Below are positions 19,401 through 27,299 of a stretch of 64,000 bases of DNA, in pieces. A program made the position numbers and the translations under genes. The notes beneath the pieces are model-generated. The model did no database searches. It was not told the origin of the DNA and was given only the letters and a program-made list of their open reading frames with translations. Positions within the stretch are counted from its first letter, which is position 1. Every line of letters starts with the position of its first letter. The DNA lies in NCBI GenBank assembly GCA_025360645.1, contig JANYBT010000158.1:1-64000 (forward strand), in the 5' to 3' direction. The DNA is from Acidobacteriaceae bacterium (lineage in GTDB: Bacteria > Acidobacteriota > Terriglobia > Terriglobales > Acidobacteriaceae).

Positions 19401-21842
19401 AATGCCCAAGTCCCCAACCATTTGCTCAAACGGGAGTGAATCGTGGGACAACGCTCCCAGAGTCGCCTCCCGAGCATGCGCCAGAAAGTCGCGGAAAGTG
19501 GGATCGCCCGCAAGATTTAAGCGCAATGCCAGCGGATTCTGAAAGCAACCTAGCAACGCTTCCAGCTCCGACCGCTTTCGGCCGGAAGCCACGGTTCCAA
19601 TCACCAGATCGTCCTGCCGACTGTAGCGCGACAGCAACAGCGCAAAGCCAGCCAGCAAGATGGTGAACAGAGTCGTGTTTTCGTGGCGGCTAAGCTTCTG
19701 CAGCTTGGCTGACAGACTGGCTGGGAAGGCGAATTGATGCATTCCCCCGCGGAAACTCTGCACCGCGGGACGGGGCCGGTCCGTAGCCAATTCCAAGACT
19801 GGCAGACCCCGCAGTCGCTCCGCCCAATAGGTCTTGAGCTCAGCCCGCTGGGTCAGGCTGACCGAGCGATGCTGCCAAGCGGCGAAGTCGGAGTACTGGA
19901 ACGCCAACTCGGGAAGCGGGGAGGGCTTTCGAACGAGAAAAGCGTTGTAGATAGCAATCAGTTCAGGCAGGAAGACTCGATAGATGGAAAAACCATCGAA
20001 GATGACATGATGCAGAAACAGATACAGCCGGTATTGCTCGTCCTCCATGCGAAGCAGCAACACGCGCAGCGGGGGCTTCCGGTCTAGATCATAGGGCTGC
20101 ACCGCGCGCTCCCGCGCCAGCTGCATTGCCCGCTCCACGCGCTGTGGTTCGGCGATCCCGCGCAAATCAATCTCCTCGATTTCCGGTTCAAAGCTGGGCA
20201 GAACTTGCTGCACCGGTTGGTCGTTCACCAGCGGGAAGATGGTGCGCCAGGCTTCATGGCGGCGCACAATCTCATTTAGGCTGCGGCGCAGCACGTCCAC
20301 CTGCAACGGCCCGTTGCGATAGACGGCAACGAATTCGTTGTACATTTCCGGCGCCAACTGGCTGTGCAGCCAGATTTGCTCTTGTGCGAATGAGAGCGGT
20401 GCGGGGCTAGTCTCGTGTCTCCGCGTGATAGCAGGCGGAGCCTGGGACGCATTGGTCATCCGTCCCCGCAGGTATTTCTGAATCAGTTCCTGCTTCCTGG
20501 CGACACTCGTTCCTTCGTGAGACTCCTTGCGGGTCGAGGCGACCTCCACAGGGGTTTCGTTGTATGCCTCTCTTACCCCGCCATTGCCGCCGTCATTCTC
20601 ACGGAATGTTACTTTGAGCGACTCCAGTCCACGCAGTCCCAGGTTCGTCCGCCACACCAGCTTCTGCGGAACCATGCTGATCTTGGGGATGCGGCCCAGC
20701 AGTGCCTCAAAGGCTAACTGCCCTTCAATCCTTGCCAAGGGCGCGCCAAAGCAATAGTGCGCCGCATAGCCGAATGCCATGTGACGATTGTCCTGGCGCT
20801 CGATGTCAAAGCGGTCGGGGTGGGGAAAACGTGCGGGGTCGCGGTTCGCCGCCGCCATCACCGCAATCACTGCCTGACGCTTCCCAATCTTCTTGCCACC
20901 CAGCTCGCGGTCTGACGGGCACAAACGCGCCGTGTGCTGGCTTGGACTTTCATAGCGCAGCATTTCCTCCACTGCGGAAGGAATCAGATGGAGATTGTTT
21001 CTCAGCTTATCCATCTGCTCGGGGTTGTGGAGCAGGGTCAGCAAGCCGTTTCCAATCAAGTTGGTGGTGGTTTCCATCCCGCCCACCATAGTGACGATGC
21101 AGTTGGTCACCACTTCGTCTTCGGTAAAGCGGTCCCCATCCACTTCCGCAGTCATCAACGAGTGGATCAGGCCCTCGCGGGGACGCTCCTTAATCTCGCG
21201 CACCACGTCGCGAAAGTAGGCCGTCATCTCGTCCACGGCTTTCAGGACGCGAGGATAGCGCTCAGGGTTATGCTGGAAATTGCCCAGCATCTCGGCAAAA
21301 TCAGTGGACCAACGCCGCAGTTGGTGCCGGTCGGCCACCGGAACCCCCAGCATTTCGCAGGTGACGATCGCAGGCAGGGGCTCGCCCAAATCCTGGATGG
21401 TTTCCATCTCCCCCTTGGCTTCCACCTTGTCGATCAAGTCGCGAACAATGTCTTTGATGTGCCCGCGCAAGACCTCGACCCGTCCAGGAGTGAAGGCCTT
21501 CGCGGCCAGGCTGCGCAGCCTGGTGTGCGCCGGCGCGTCCATGAACAGCATCATTTGCACCATCACGCGCGCAATCGGACTCAGAGCACCCAGACCCATA
21601 GCGTCGAGTTGTTCCGGCGTGGGGGTGCGATCGGCGGAATAGTCCAGCAGGACTTCCATCACGTCGGCATAGCGGGTGACCACCCAGGCGTGCAGGAAAG
21701 GATCCCAGTGCACAGGATCTTCGTCGCGCAAGCGGCGGAACAGCGGATAGGGATTCGCCAGTATCTCAGGGTCCAGCAGATGGTACAGACTGAGCGCCGT
21801 ATCGCGGTTGTCAAGGCGGGATGCTGAGGGTTGTTCGGGCAC
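16476..21842 (-). CDS. Cytochrome P450-NRPS fusion (P450-C-A-T-TE)
   Basis: This is a single 1,788-residue polypeptide. Residues of about 15-410 are a P450 with ExxR (EEMLR), an I-helix GGMETTT and the heme Cys near 364 in AHYCFGAPLAR. The Gly usual four residues before that Cys is Ala. From about 480 comes a condensation domain (HHVIFDG near 614). The adenylation domain follows (YTSGSTGKPRG near 1087). A hand alignment to GrsA gives the specificity residues D-I-E-A-I-G-T-V-I-K, which I cannot assign. A carrier domain (LGGHSLL, Ser near 1484) and a thioesterase (GYSFGG near 1614, GDH near 1755) end it. The GTG start overlaps the previous stop (TAGTG). It should condense two units, possibly oxidise one, and release the product. 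Confidence 0.9.
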   Translation of the reverse strand: MPEQPSASRLDNRDTALSLYHLLDPEILANPYPLFRRLRDEDPVHWDPFLHAWVVTRYADVMEVLLDYSADRTPTPEQLDAMGLGALSPIARVMVQMMLFMDAPAHTRLRSLAAKAFTPGRVEVLRGHIKDIVRDLIDKVEAKGEMETIQDLGEPLPAIVTCEMLGVPVADRHQLRRWSTDFAEMLGNFQHNPERYPRVLKAVDEMTAYFRDVVREIKERPREGLIHSLMTAEVDGDRFTEDEVVTNCIVTMVGGMETTTNLIGNGLLTLLHNPEQMDKLRNNLHLIPSAVEEMLRYESPSQHTARLCPSDRELGGKKIGKRQAVIAVMAAANRDPARFPHPDRFDIERQDNRHMAFGYAAHYCFGAPLARIEGQLAFEALLGRIPKISMVPQKLVWRTNLGLRGLESLKVTFRENDGGNGGVREAYNETPVEVASTRKESHEGTSVARKQELIQKYLRGRMTNASQAPPAITRRHETSPAPLSFAQEQIWLHSQLAPEMYNEFVAVYRNGPLQVDVLRRSLNEIVRRHEAWRTIFPLVNDQPVQQVLPSFEPEIEEIDLRGIAEPQRVERAMQLARERAVQPYDLDRKPPLRVLLLRMEDEQYRLYLFLHHVIFDGFSIYRVFLPELIAIYNAFLVRKPSPLPELAFQYSDFAAWQHRSVSLTQRAELKTYWAERLRGLPVLELATDRPRPAVQSFRGGMHQFAFPASLSAKLQKLSRHENTTLFTILLAGFALLLSRYSRQDDLVIGTVASGRKRSELEALLGCFQNPLALRLNLAGDPTFRDFLAHAREATLGALSHDSLPFEQMVGDLGIPRDSSRNPVFQALFSLVPPMPPVERGWDLNQLDLELGTAKFDLDLEADARPDGLFGRFVYATDLFDPSTIKRMSGHLESLLTAIAADPTQKLSALPMMREEEQRQLAAWNQTEKAYPSQSCMHQLFEAQVERTPDARAVELNGHFLTYRELNQRANQLAHFLKKHGVGTETRVGICLDRSFELPATLLAVLKAGGACVPLDPNYPPERLAYILEDSQTKLVLTQPELLPDSAFGGQEVVHVDPDWKVFSSHSTANPVSAITPRNLAYVIYTSGSTGKPRGVLLEHRGLVNHNWTVSELYGITATDRVLQFSSISFDIAIEEIFPTLISGATLVLREVTASLAAEEFLEFAREQRLTVFNFPTAFFHELARGVSESGLAVPDDLRMIIVGGEKASAASLSAWRKTVGTRVRWINTYGPTETSVIVTSYEPDADAPIPEVLPIGRAISNTRVHLLDPTGRPVPVGVPGELHIGGVGLARGYLNRPELTAEKFIPDPFSQVPGDRLYRTGDLARYLPDGNIEFLGRSDDQVKIRGYRVELGEIETVLSAHAGVGDAVVVARQNHAGDKNVVAYVIPFGEQAPSATDLRVYLKHRLPEYMVPAAFVLLENMPKTPNGKVDKRALPEPAPADYAQEEEFVAPSTAVQRKLAGIWEDVLDRRPLGVRHNFFELGGHSLLAARLMHRIELAFGKRLPLAALLQAPTIEQLAERLDTHDAASPWSSLVVMQPQGSRGAFFCVHGVGGNVVGFRDLVRHLGSDQPFYAFQPQGLDGKTPPLKTVEAMAELYLQELRKQQPEGPYRIGGYSFGGFVAYEMAQRLSRQGERVEMLALFDTYPVKEQSRSEKLKQAMQLPLAERISFFLNKANDYRKTFRKRLRQRFLPQHLLDIRRACSIAANQYVIEPYSGKVTLFRVRDKSLDSLHDPYGVWYELARAGVELREISGDHLSMLKEPQVRLLAQELRDALDQCAEVIQLAHAGD

Positions 21843-23704
21843 TAGCGGCCGGTGCCTCCTGCCACTTCTTCTTCGCTGGCAGATTCGATCTTGGCCAGAA
21901 TCAGCTTCTCGATTTGCTCGGCCATCTCAGAGATGCGGGGATGGTCAAACAACTTCAGCAGAGACATTTCCACTCCAAAACTCTCGCTGACCCGCGCGAT
22001 CAACTGCGTACCCAGCAGCGAATGGCCTCCGAGCAGGAAAAAGTTGTCGTTCACACCCACCCGGGGCAGTCCCAGCAGCGGGCCCACAATTTGTACCAGT
22101 TGCTCTTCCACGGGGGTGTGGGGCGCGACGTACTCTTCCCGATGCAGGCTCGACTCCAGGTCCGGCTCGGGCAATGCTCCCCGGTCCAGCTTGCCCTGCG
22201 GAGTGGTAGGAAGAGCGGGCACATTCATAAAGAACGAGGGGATCATGTATTCCGGCAGACGGGAGAGCAGAAATTCTCGGAAGTCCGCTGCCGTGGCAGG
22301 AACATCAGAGCGCAGAACCACATAAGCGGCCAAGCGCTTCTCGCCGTGATCGTCGTCGCGGCCAATCGCCACGCAATCTCGCACTGCGGGATGCGTTGCC
22401 AGAACTTTGGCGACTTCCAGCGGTTCTACGCGATAGCCGCGAATCTTGACTTGGTCGTCCGCCCGTCCCAAAAACGCGATTTCGCCGCTGGGCAAGAGCT
22501 TCGCCAAATCTCCCGTGCGGTACAGGCGAGCTCCCGGTTGCTTTGAGAACGGGTCTGACACAAAGCATTGCGCGGTCAGGTCCGGGCGATGGCGATAGCC
22601 ACGCGCCACGCTGGGGCCGCCCACAAACAGTTCGCCCGCTTCACCAGGAGGAACCGGCTTCATCTGTTCGTTGAGCAAATACACCACTGTGTTGTCGATG
22701 GGACGTCCGATCGACGGAAGTCCGGCGCGCACTCCCGCCGGGACAACTCCGGAGGTCGTCACCACCGTGCATTCGGTGGGGCCGTAATTGTTCACCAGAA
22801 CAAAGGGGAGGGTGGGGGAGGGATACTTGGTCAACACATCGGCGCCAGTCAGCAGATAGCGCAGCGCACTGTCACGAGGCCAGCTCATTTGAATCATCTG
22901 CTCAGCCACTTGGGTGGCGAGGAAGCTGATGGTGATGCGCTGCGACACCAGCCAGTCGCGTAATTGGGAGGACGAGTTACGCACATCGTCCGTGGTCAGG
23001 TGAAGGCTCGCGCCCGCGCACAGATAGGGCCAGATCTCCCAGACCGCGGCCTCGAAACCCAGGGTGGACAACGATGTTGCCCGATCCTCCGCAGTCACCT
23101 GAAACGCACGCAGATGCCAGCGCACAAGGTTCATCAGTCCACGATGCGTCAGTTCCACTCCCTTGGGTTCCCCGGTGGATCCCGAGGTGTAGATTACATA
23201 GGCAAGTTGGTCGGGAGCAATGGTAATGGCAGGAGTCTGGTCGCTGTAGGCGCCAATCGCCGCGTGATCGCGGCCGACGTCCAGCAGCGAACAGTCCTGC
23301 GGAAGCGAGAGTCCGGGCAAGTGGCCGGCCGTGATGACCACCGTCGCCCCTGAATCTTGTAGCATGAAATTCAACCGCTCCAGGGGTTGGGCGCGATCGA
23401 GCGGAAGGTACGCAGCGCCCGCCTTCATCACTGCCAGCGCGCTGACGACCAACTTGGGAGAACGGTCCAGATAGAGACCGACCACGTTCTCCGAACCGAC
23501 CCCTACCGACCGAAGATAGTTTGCCAGCCGGTTGGCCTTGCTTTCCAATTCACCGTAATGCAGGCGCTCCTCGCCGGAGCACACCGCGAGTGCCCCTGGC
23601 GCTTTTGCCGCTGCGGCGGCAAAAGCTCCGGGAACATGCACTTCGGCCCCAACCGGAGCCGGATGGCCCAAGCTGGATGGCACATTGGTTAACGCATCTT
23701 TCAT
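21842..23704 (-). CDS. Stand-alone NRPS A-T module
   Basis: This 620-residue protein consists of an adenylation domain (YTSGSTGEPKG near 175, YRTGDL, IRGYRVEP, late Lys in QGKLDR) and a carrier domain with LLGGHSLLG (Ser near 561). It would activate and load one amino acid for the P450-C-A-T-TE protein encoded next, whose start overlaps its stop. Hand alignment gives specificity residues E-A-W-T-L-G-N-V-V-K. Position 235, nearly always Asp to bind the alpha-amino group, appears to be Glu (segment FEAAVWE). This hints at an unusual substrate, or a tolerated swap. No condensation domain is present. Confidence 0.88.
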   Translation of the reverse strand: MKDALTNVPSSLGHPAPVGAEVHVPGAFAAAAAKAPGALAVCSGEERLHYGELESKANRLANYLRSVGVGSENVVGLYLDRSPKLVVSALAVMKAGAAYLPLDRAQPLERLNFMLQDSGATVVITAGHLPGLSLPQDCSLLDVGRDHAAIGAYSDQTPAITIAPDQLAYVIYTSGSTGEPKGVELTHRGLMNLVRWHLRAFQVTAEDRATSLSTLGFEAAVWEIWPYLCAGASLHLTTDDVRNSSSQLRDWLVSQRITISFLATQVAEQMIQMSWPRDSALRYLLTGADVLTKYPSPTLPFVLVNNYGPTECTVVTTSGVVPAGVRAGLPSIGRPIDNTVVYLLNEQMKPVPPGEAGELFVGGPSVARGYRHRPDLTAQCFVSDPFSKQPGARLYRTGDLAKLLPSGEIAFLGRADDQVKIRGYRVEPLEVAKVLATHPAVRDCVAIGRDDDHGEKRLAAYVVLRSDVPATAADFREFLLSRLPEYMIPSFFMNVPALPTTPQGKLDRGALPEPDLESSLHREEYVAPHTPVEEQLVQIVGPLLGLPRVGVNDNFFLLGGHSLLGTQLIARVSESFGVEMSLLKLFDHPRISEMAEQIEKLILAKIESASEEEVAGGTGR

Positions 23705-23732
23705 TGTTTTCCTGACGGAAATTTGGGGGTGG

Positions 23733-25181
23733 CTATGCAGCTCCTGAACCCTTCAAAACGGCGGGGACCGTCTTGAGCAGGATTTCAAAATCCAACCACA
23801 ACGACCAATTACGTACGTATTGCAGATCCAGCTCCATCCATTTCTCGAATGGTATGGAACTACGACCCATCACTTGCCACAGGCAGGTAATTCCGGGACG
23901 AACGCTGAAACGGCGCCGCTGCCAATCCTGGCCCAGGCTGTTAAAGAGCTCGTAATCGCGCACTTGCAGAGGACGCGGCCCCACCAGGCTCATGTCGCCC
24001 TTCAGCACGTTAATCAGTTGGGGCAATTCGTCAATGCTGGTCTTGCGCAGAAAGGCGCCCACTGCGGTGATACGCGGATCCTTGGTAATCTTGAACACCG
24101 GGCCGCTCACTTCGTTCAGATGTTCCAGATCCTTGAGCCGCTTCTCTGCGTCCACCACCATGGTGCGAAACTTGTAGATGTGGAACATCCGCTTGTTCAG
24201 GCCCAAGCGCTTTTGCACGAAAAACACCGGCCCCGGCGCGGTCAGCTTGATGATGATGGCAGTCAGGATCAGTACCGGCGACAACACCAGGATGGCGCTG
24301 GACGACAGTACTACGTCAATGACACGCTTCACCATTAAGGCCCAGCCGTCAGTCACTGTACTCTCGTGGCTCACTAGGCTGTAGCCCTCGACCTCATGGG
24401 ACCGCTGCGTCGCCTCTTTCAGATCAAACAAATTGGGCAAGTAGCGCAGGATGATTCCCTGCTGTTCGCAGTTCCATGCAATTTGCGAGGCCAGGCTGTG
24501 GAAGGAGCGGATCGGCAGCCCGACCACAACCTCATCCACCACGTTCAAGCGCAAATACTTCGCCAGCCCGTCTAAATCGCAGACCAGTGGATACGGGCTC
24601 TTATCAAACTCCGTAAGCCCCGGCCACGCTTCATCCGCAAATCCCAGCAGGCGATAGCCCAACTCCGAATGCCTCTCCAGGTGATGCACGAAGTTGACGG
24701 CGCGGGGATTGGTTCCCACGATGATCACGTTGCGCGAGTTGCGTCCATGCCGTCGCAGATAAGCCAGCAGGCTGCGAATGAACATGCGCGAACTCAGGGC
24801 CAGCACGCTGCTAAATGCCCAGAACAAAAACAGAAATTCCCGGTTGATCATCCACACATGGCCGCTGGCTCCCGCCGCAGCCAGCACCAGAGTTCCTAGT
24901 GTAGTTGCCTTCAGAATGTCGAAGACTTCCGCCGTTCGGGTGGACAAGCGCCGCGAAGCATACAGCCCGCAGGCATTAAATAACACATGCCAGATGAGCG
25001 GAAATATCAGAAACAGCAACATGACGCCCAGCCGCACCCGCATCGAGAAAAACTGCGACGGGCTGATGATCCCTATCTTGTGAAAGATGGGACGCGCGGC
25101 GAGCACGAAAGAAACCGCCATCAGCAACAGATCGAATAATCGAAGTCCGCTGGAAAGCGTCTTCCGGCTAAGAAACCCCAT
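23733..25181 (-). CDS. Polyprenyl-phosphate sugar-1-phosphate transferase (WbaP/WcaJ type)
   Basis: This 482-residue membrane enzyme starts glycan assembly by moving a sugar phosphate onto undecaprenyl phosphate. It has four hydrophobic N-terminal helices, a Rossmann-like CoA-binding-type middle domain (VIIVGTNPRA) and the C-terminal catalytic core. The core shows a membrane helix after KRVIDVVLS, FVQKRLG, YKFRTM, the DEL pair in TSIDELPQL and GPRP. The ATG is preceded by AAGGGGGA. A 160-base gap before it could hold an internal promoter. It is the only initiating transferase in the locus and lies between the NRPS genes and the carrier/ligase genes, tying them to glycan synthesis. Confidence 0.92.
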   Translation of the reverse strand: MGFLSRKTLSSGLRLFDLLLMAVSFVLAARPIFHKIGIISPSQFFSMRVRLGVMLLFLIFPLIWHVLFNACGLYASRRLSTRTAEVFDILKATTLGTLVLAAAGASGHVWMINREFLFLFWAFSSVLALSSRMFIRSLLAYLRRHGRNSRNVIIVGTNPRAVNFVHHLERHSELGYRLLGFADEAWPGLTEFDKSPYPLVCDLDGLAKYLRLNVVDEVVVGLPIRSFHSLASQIAWNCEQQGIILRYLPNLFDLKEATQRSHEVEGYSLVSHESTVTDGWALMVKRVIDVVLSSSAILVLSPVLILTAIIIKLTAPGPVFFVQKRLGLNKRMFHIYKFRTMVVDAEKRLKDLEHLNEVSGPVFKITKDPRITAVGAFLRKTSIDELPQLINVLKGDMSLVGPRPLQVRDYELFNSLGQDWQRRRFSVRPGITCLWQVMGRSSIPFEKWMELDLQYVRNWSLWLDFEILLKTVPAVLKGSGAA

Positions 25182-25344
25182 GGGAAATCCCCCTTAGTTC
25201 TGCTACATCTGTGAAGTGATGCATATTTAAACTGCTGTATTCGGGGAGGTAGGGTGCCTGCGGCTTCTGCGGAAAGCCAAACCCTATTTTTGCATCTCTC
25301 GCTGCGCGGTCTCTGTGCTCATGCCGAGTCGACGGACTTAGATT

Positions 25345-25614
25345 TTACTTCTTTTTTGCCTGTACAAGCTTCTCAATCGCGTCCACGGTCTGCAAATTGT
25401 CGTGGGTGATTTCTTCATCGCCAATTCGGACTTTGAAAGTTTCTTCCAGAAACGCTACCAGGCGGAAGATGCCGAGAGAATCGATAATGCCACTCGACAT
25501 CAGCGGTTCTTCGTCGGTGATCTGGTTCACCCCCTTGGGCTTGGCGAAGTCTTCGAGCACGAATTCGCGGATCTTGTCTTTGCTGCTGGTGGTTGCGCTA
25601 ACGGGTTCGGTCAT
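25345..25614 (-). CDS. Stand-alone acyl/peptidyl carrier protein
   Basis: This 89-residue carrier protein has the phosphopantetheine site in GIIDSLGIF (Ser in DSLG) and the usual acidic helix II. It lies just after an adenylating ligase gene and near a prolyl-PCP dehydrogenase-like gene. The trio is laid out like PltL/PltF/PltE or RedO/RedM/RedW, so it may carry prolyl and then pyrrolyl groups. AAAGGA sits 8 nt before the second ATG, the start used here. The first ATG, four codons earlier, abuts the ribosome site. A general ACP role in glycan acylation is the alternative. Confidence 0.87.
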   Translation of the reverse strand: MTEPVSATTSSKDKIREFVLEDFAKPKGVNQITDEEPLMSSGIIDSLGIFRLVAFLEETFKVRIGDEEITHDNLQTVDAIEKLVQAKKK

Positions 25615-25649
25615 GTTTGCTTGCATTCCTTTGCTCTTATTTTCCTCGA

Positions 25650-27233
25650 TTAGGACGCACTTTGCGTTACGGCCTTGGCCCCCTGGGCCAGCTTGACGCG
25701 ATCCAGTTTGCCCGTCGAAGTCTTGGGCAACACTTCGTAAAACTCGATGCTCTCCGGGATCATGTATTTGGGCACCAGAGTGGAGCAGTACTGCTGCAGA
25801 TCGACCATCTTCAGAGAGCCCGGCTGGTGCAACGATACGAAGGCCTTCAGACGGTTTCCGATCACTTCATCGGGAATCGCTACCACTGCCGCCTCCTGCA
25901 CTCCCTCGTGGCTCAACAACGCCGTCTCGATCTCGCCCAGTTCGATCCGGTATCCCCGGCTTTTGATTTGATTATCGCGCCGTCCAGCAAAGTAGTAATA
26001 CCCGTCCGGTGCCAGCGTTACCAGATCCCCGGTGCGATAAGCTTTCTCCTTGAAATGCTCCTGAAAAACATTCGGCACGCACATCTTCCGCGTCTTCTCC
26101 GGGTCGGCCCAGTAGCCGTAGGTCACCGACGGGCCGCGTACATAAAGTTCGCCTTGTTGCCCTTCCCCAAGCAGCTTGCCGTCTTCGTTGACCACGAAGC
26201 ATTCCGTATTGGCGCAGGCCGCGCCGATTGGCAGGTTGTCCAAACTCTCCAGCCGTTCCCGTTCCACTTTGTAGTAAGTGCAGACGTTGGTCTCGGTGGG
26301 CCCGTAAAGATTGTAGAGTTCCACGTCCGGCGCCAGTGCGGCCAGTTGCCGCAAATATTTCATGGGGAACACTTCGCCCGCAAACAAAAGAATGCGAAGG
26401 CTGCGCAGCTTCTCCACCGTGAGCCGCGCATGCAGCACCATCAAGGTCAGCGCCGAGGGCACCGAGTACCAGATCGTGATCTGGTTGTCTTCGATAAACT
26501 TGGCCTGGGTGGTGGGGAACAGGGCAATGTCCTCGGTGACCATGTACAGGGTCGCGCCCGCCTCCAGCGTATTGTAAACGTCAAACACAGACAGATCGAA
26601 ATGCAATGGAGCGTGGTTGGAAAGTCTGTCTTCGCTGCGGACCTGAAATTCCTCCGCGCACCACTCCACAAAAGTGAGGGCATTCTGATGCGACAGCATC
26701 ACCCCCTTGGGACGTCCTGTCGACCCCGACGTGTACAGGATGTACGCCAGGTCGGTTTCCGTGAGCGTGACCTTGGGAGCCGCGGTAGGTTGTTCGTTCA
26801 AAGCTGCCCACGCCACGATCCCCGCCGCGGCATCAGCCTCGGTTCCATCCACCAACAGGCAAACATCCATCTGCCCCAAGGTCTCCGCCGACAAGACCAT
26901 GCGCTTCTCGCGGCTGGTGATGAGCACCCGGACACCGCAATTGCTGATAATGTACCCCGCCCGCTCCGCCGGCATGAGCGGATCGATGGGCACGTACACC
27001 CCACCGGCCTTCAGCACGCCCAGCATGCTGACTAGCGAATCCACGCATTTGGGAAAGAAAAGCCCGACCCGCTCCCCTTTTTTCAGACCCCACTGCTGCA
27101 GCAGGTGAGCGAGCTGGCTGGACTTATCTTCGAGTTCCCGGTACGTGAGGCTCTGCTGACGAGCGACGACCGCAATCTTATCTGGATGCGCTCTGGCGCT
27201 CCGGCTCAGCAGTTGTTGTAGTAGGTATGCCAT
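25650..27233 (-). CDS. Adenylating ligase, prolyl-[carrier] ligase-like (PltF/RedM type)
   Basis: This 527-residue stand-alone adenylation enzyme has YTSGSTGRPKG near residue 171, GPTET, YRTGDL and IELGEIE, with the C-terminal Lys in STGKLDR. There is no carrier domain. Hand alignment to GrsA gives specificity residues D-L-F-P-L-A-L-V-C-K. The LALVC end matches, from memory, the D-L-L-Y-L-A-L-V-C code of proline ligases in pyrrole pathways. It would load L-proline onto the neighbouring carrier protein. It also resembles the AMP ligases of exosortase-A loci (TIGR03098 type), so proline specificity is an inference. It starts at ATG with AGGGGAC upstream. Confidence 0.83.
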   Translation of the reverse strand: MAYLLQQLLSRSARAHPDKIAVVARQQSLTYRELEDKSSQLAHLLQQWGLKKGERVGLFFPKCVDSLVSMLGVLKAGGVYVPIDPLMPAERAGYIISNCGVRVLITSREKRMVLSAETLGQMDVCLLVDGTEADAAAGIVAWAALNEQPTAAPKVTLTETDLAYILYTSGSTGRPKGVMLSHQNALTFVEWCAEEFQVRSEDRLSNHAPLHFDLSVFDVYNTLEAGATLYMVTEDIALFPTTQAKFIEDNQITIWYSVPSALTLMVLHARLTVEKLRSLRILLFAGEVFPMKYLRQLAALAPDVELYNLYGPTETNVCTYYKVERERLESLDNLPIGAACANTECFVVNEDGKLLGEGQQGELYVRGPSVTYGYWADPEKTRKMCVPNVFQEHFKEKAYRTGDLVTLAPDGYYYFAGRRDNQIKSRGYRIELGEIETALLSHEGVQEAAVVAIPDEVIGNRLKAFVSLHQPGSLKMVDLQQYCSTLVPKYMIPESIEFYEVLPKTSTGKLDRVKLAQGAKAVTQSAS

Positions 27234-27299
27234 GTCCCCTAACCATCAATCAGATTGTAAAACCTGTTTGTTGCACCTTGATGAACCGCGGTCGCGTCC

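Noticed and set aside
16476-23704. Modular NRPS of more than two units
   Set aside because: Only one condensation domain is present across both proteins, so no more than one peptide bond is directly supported.
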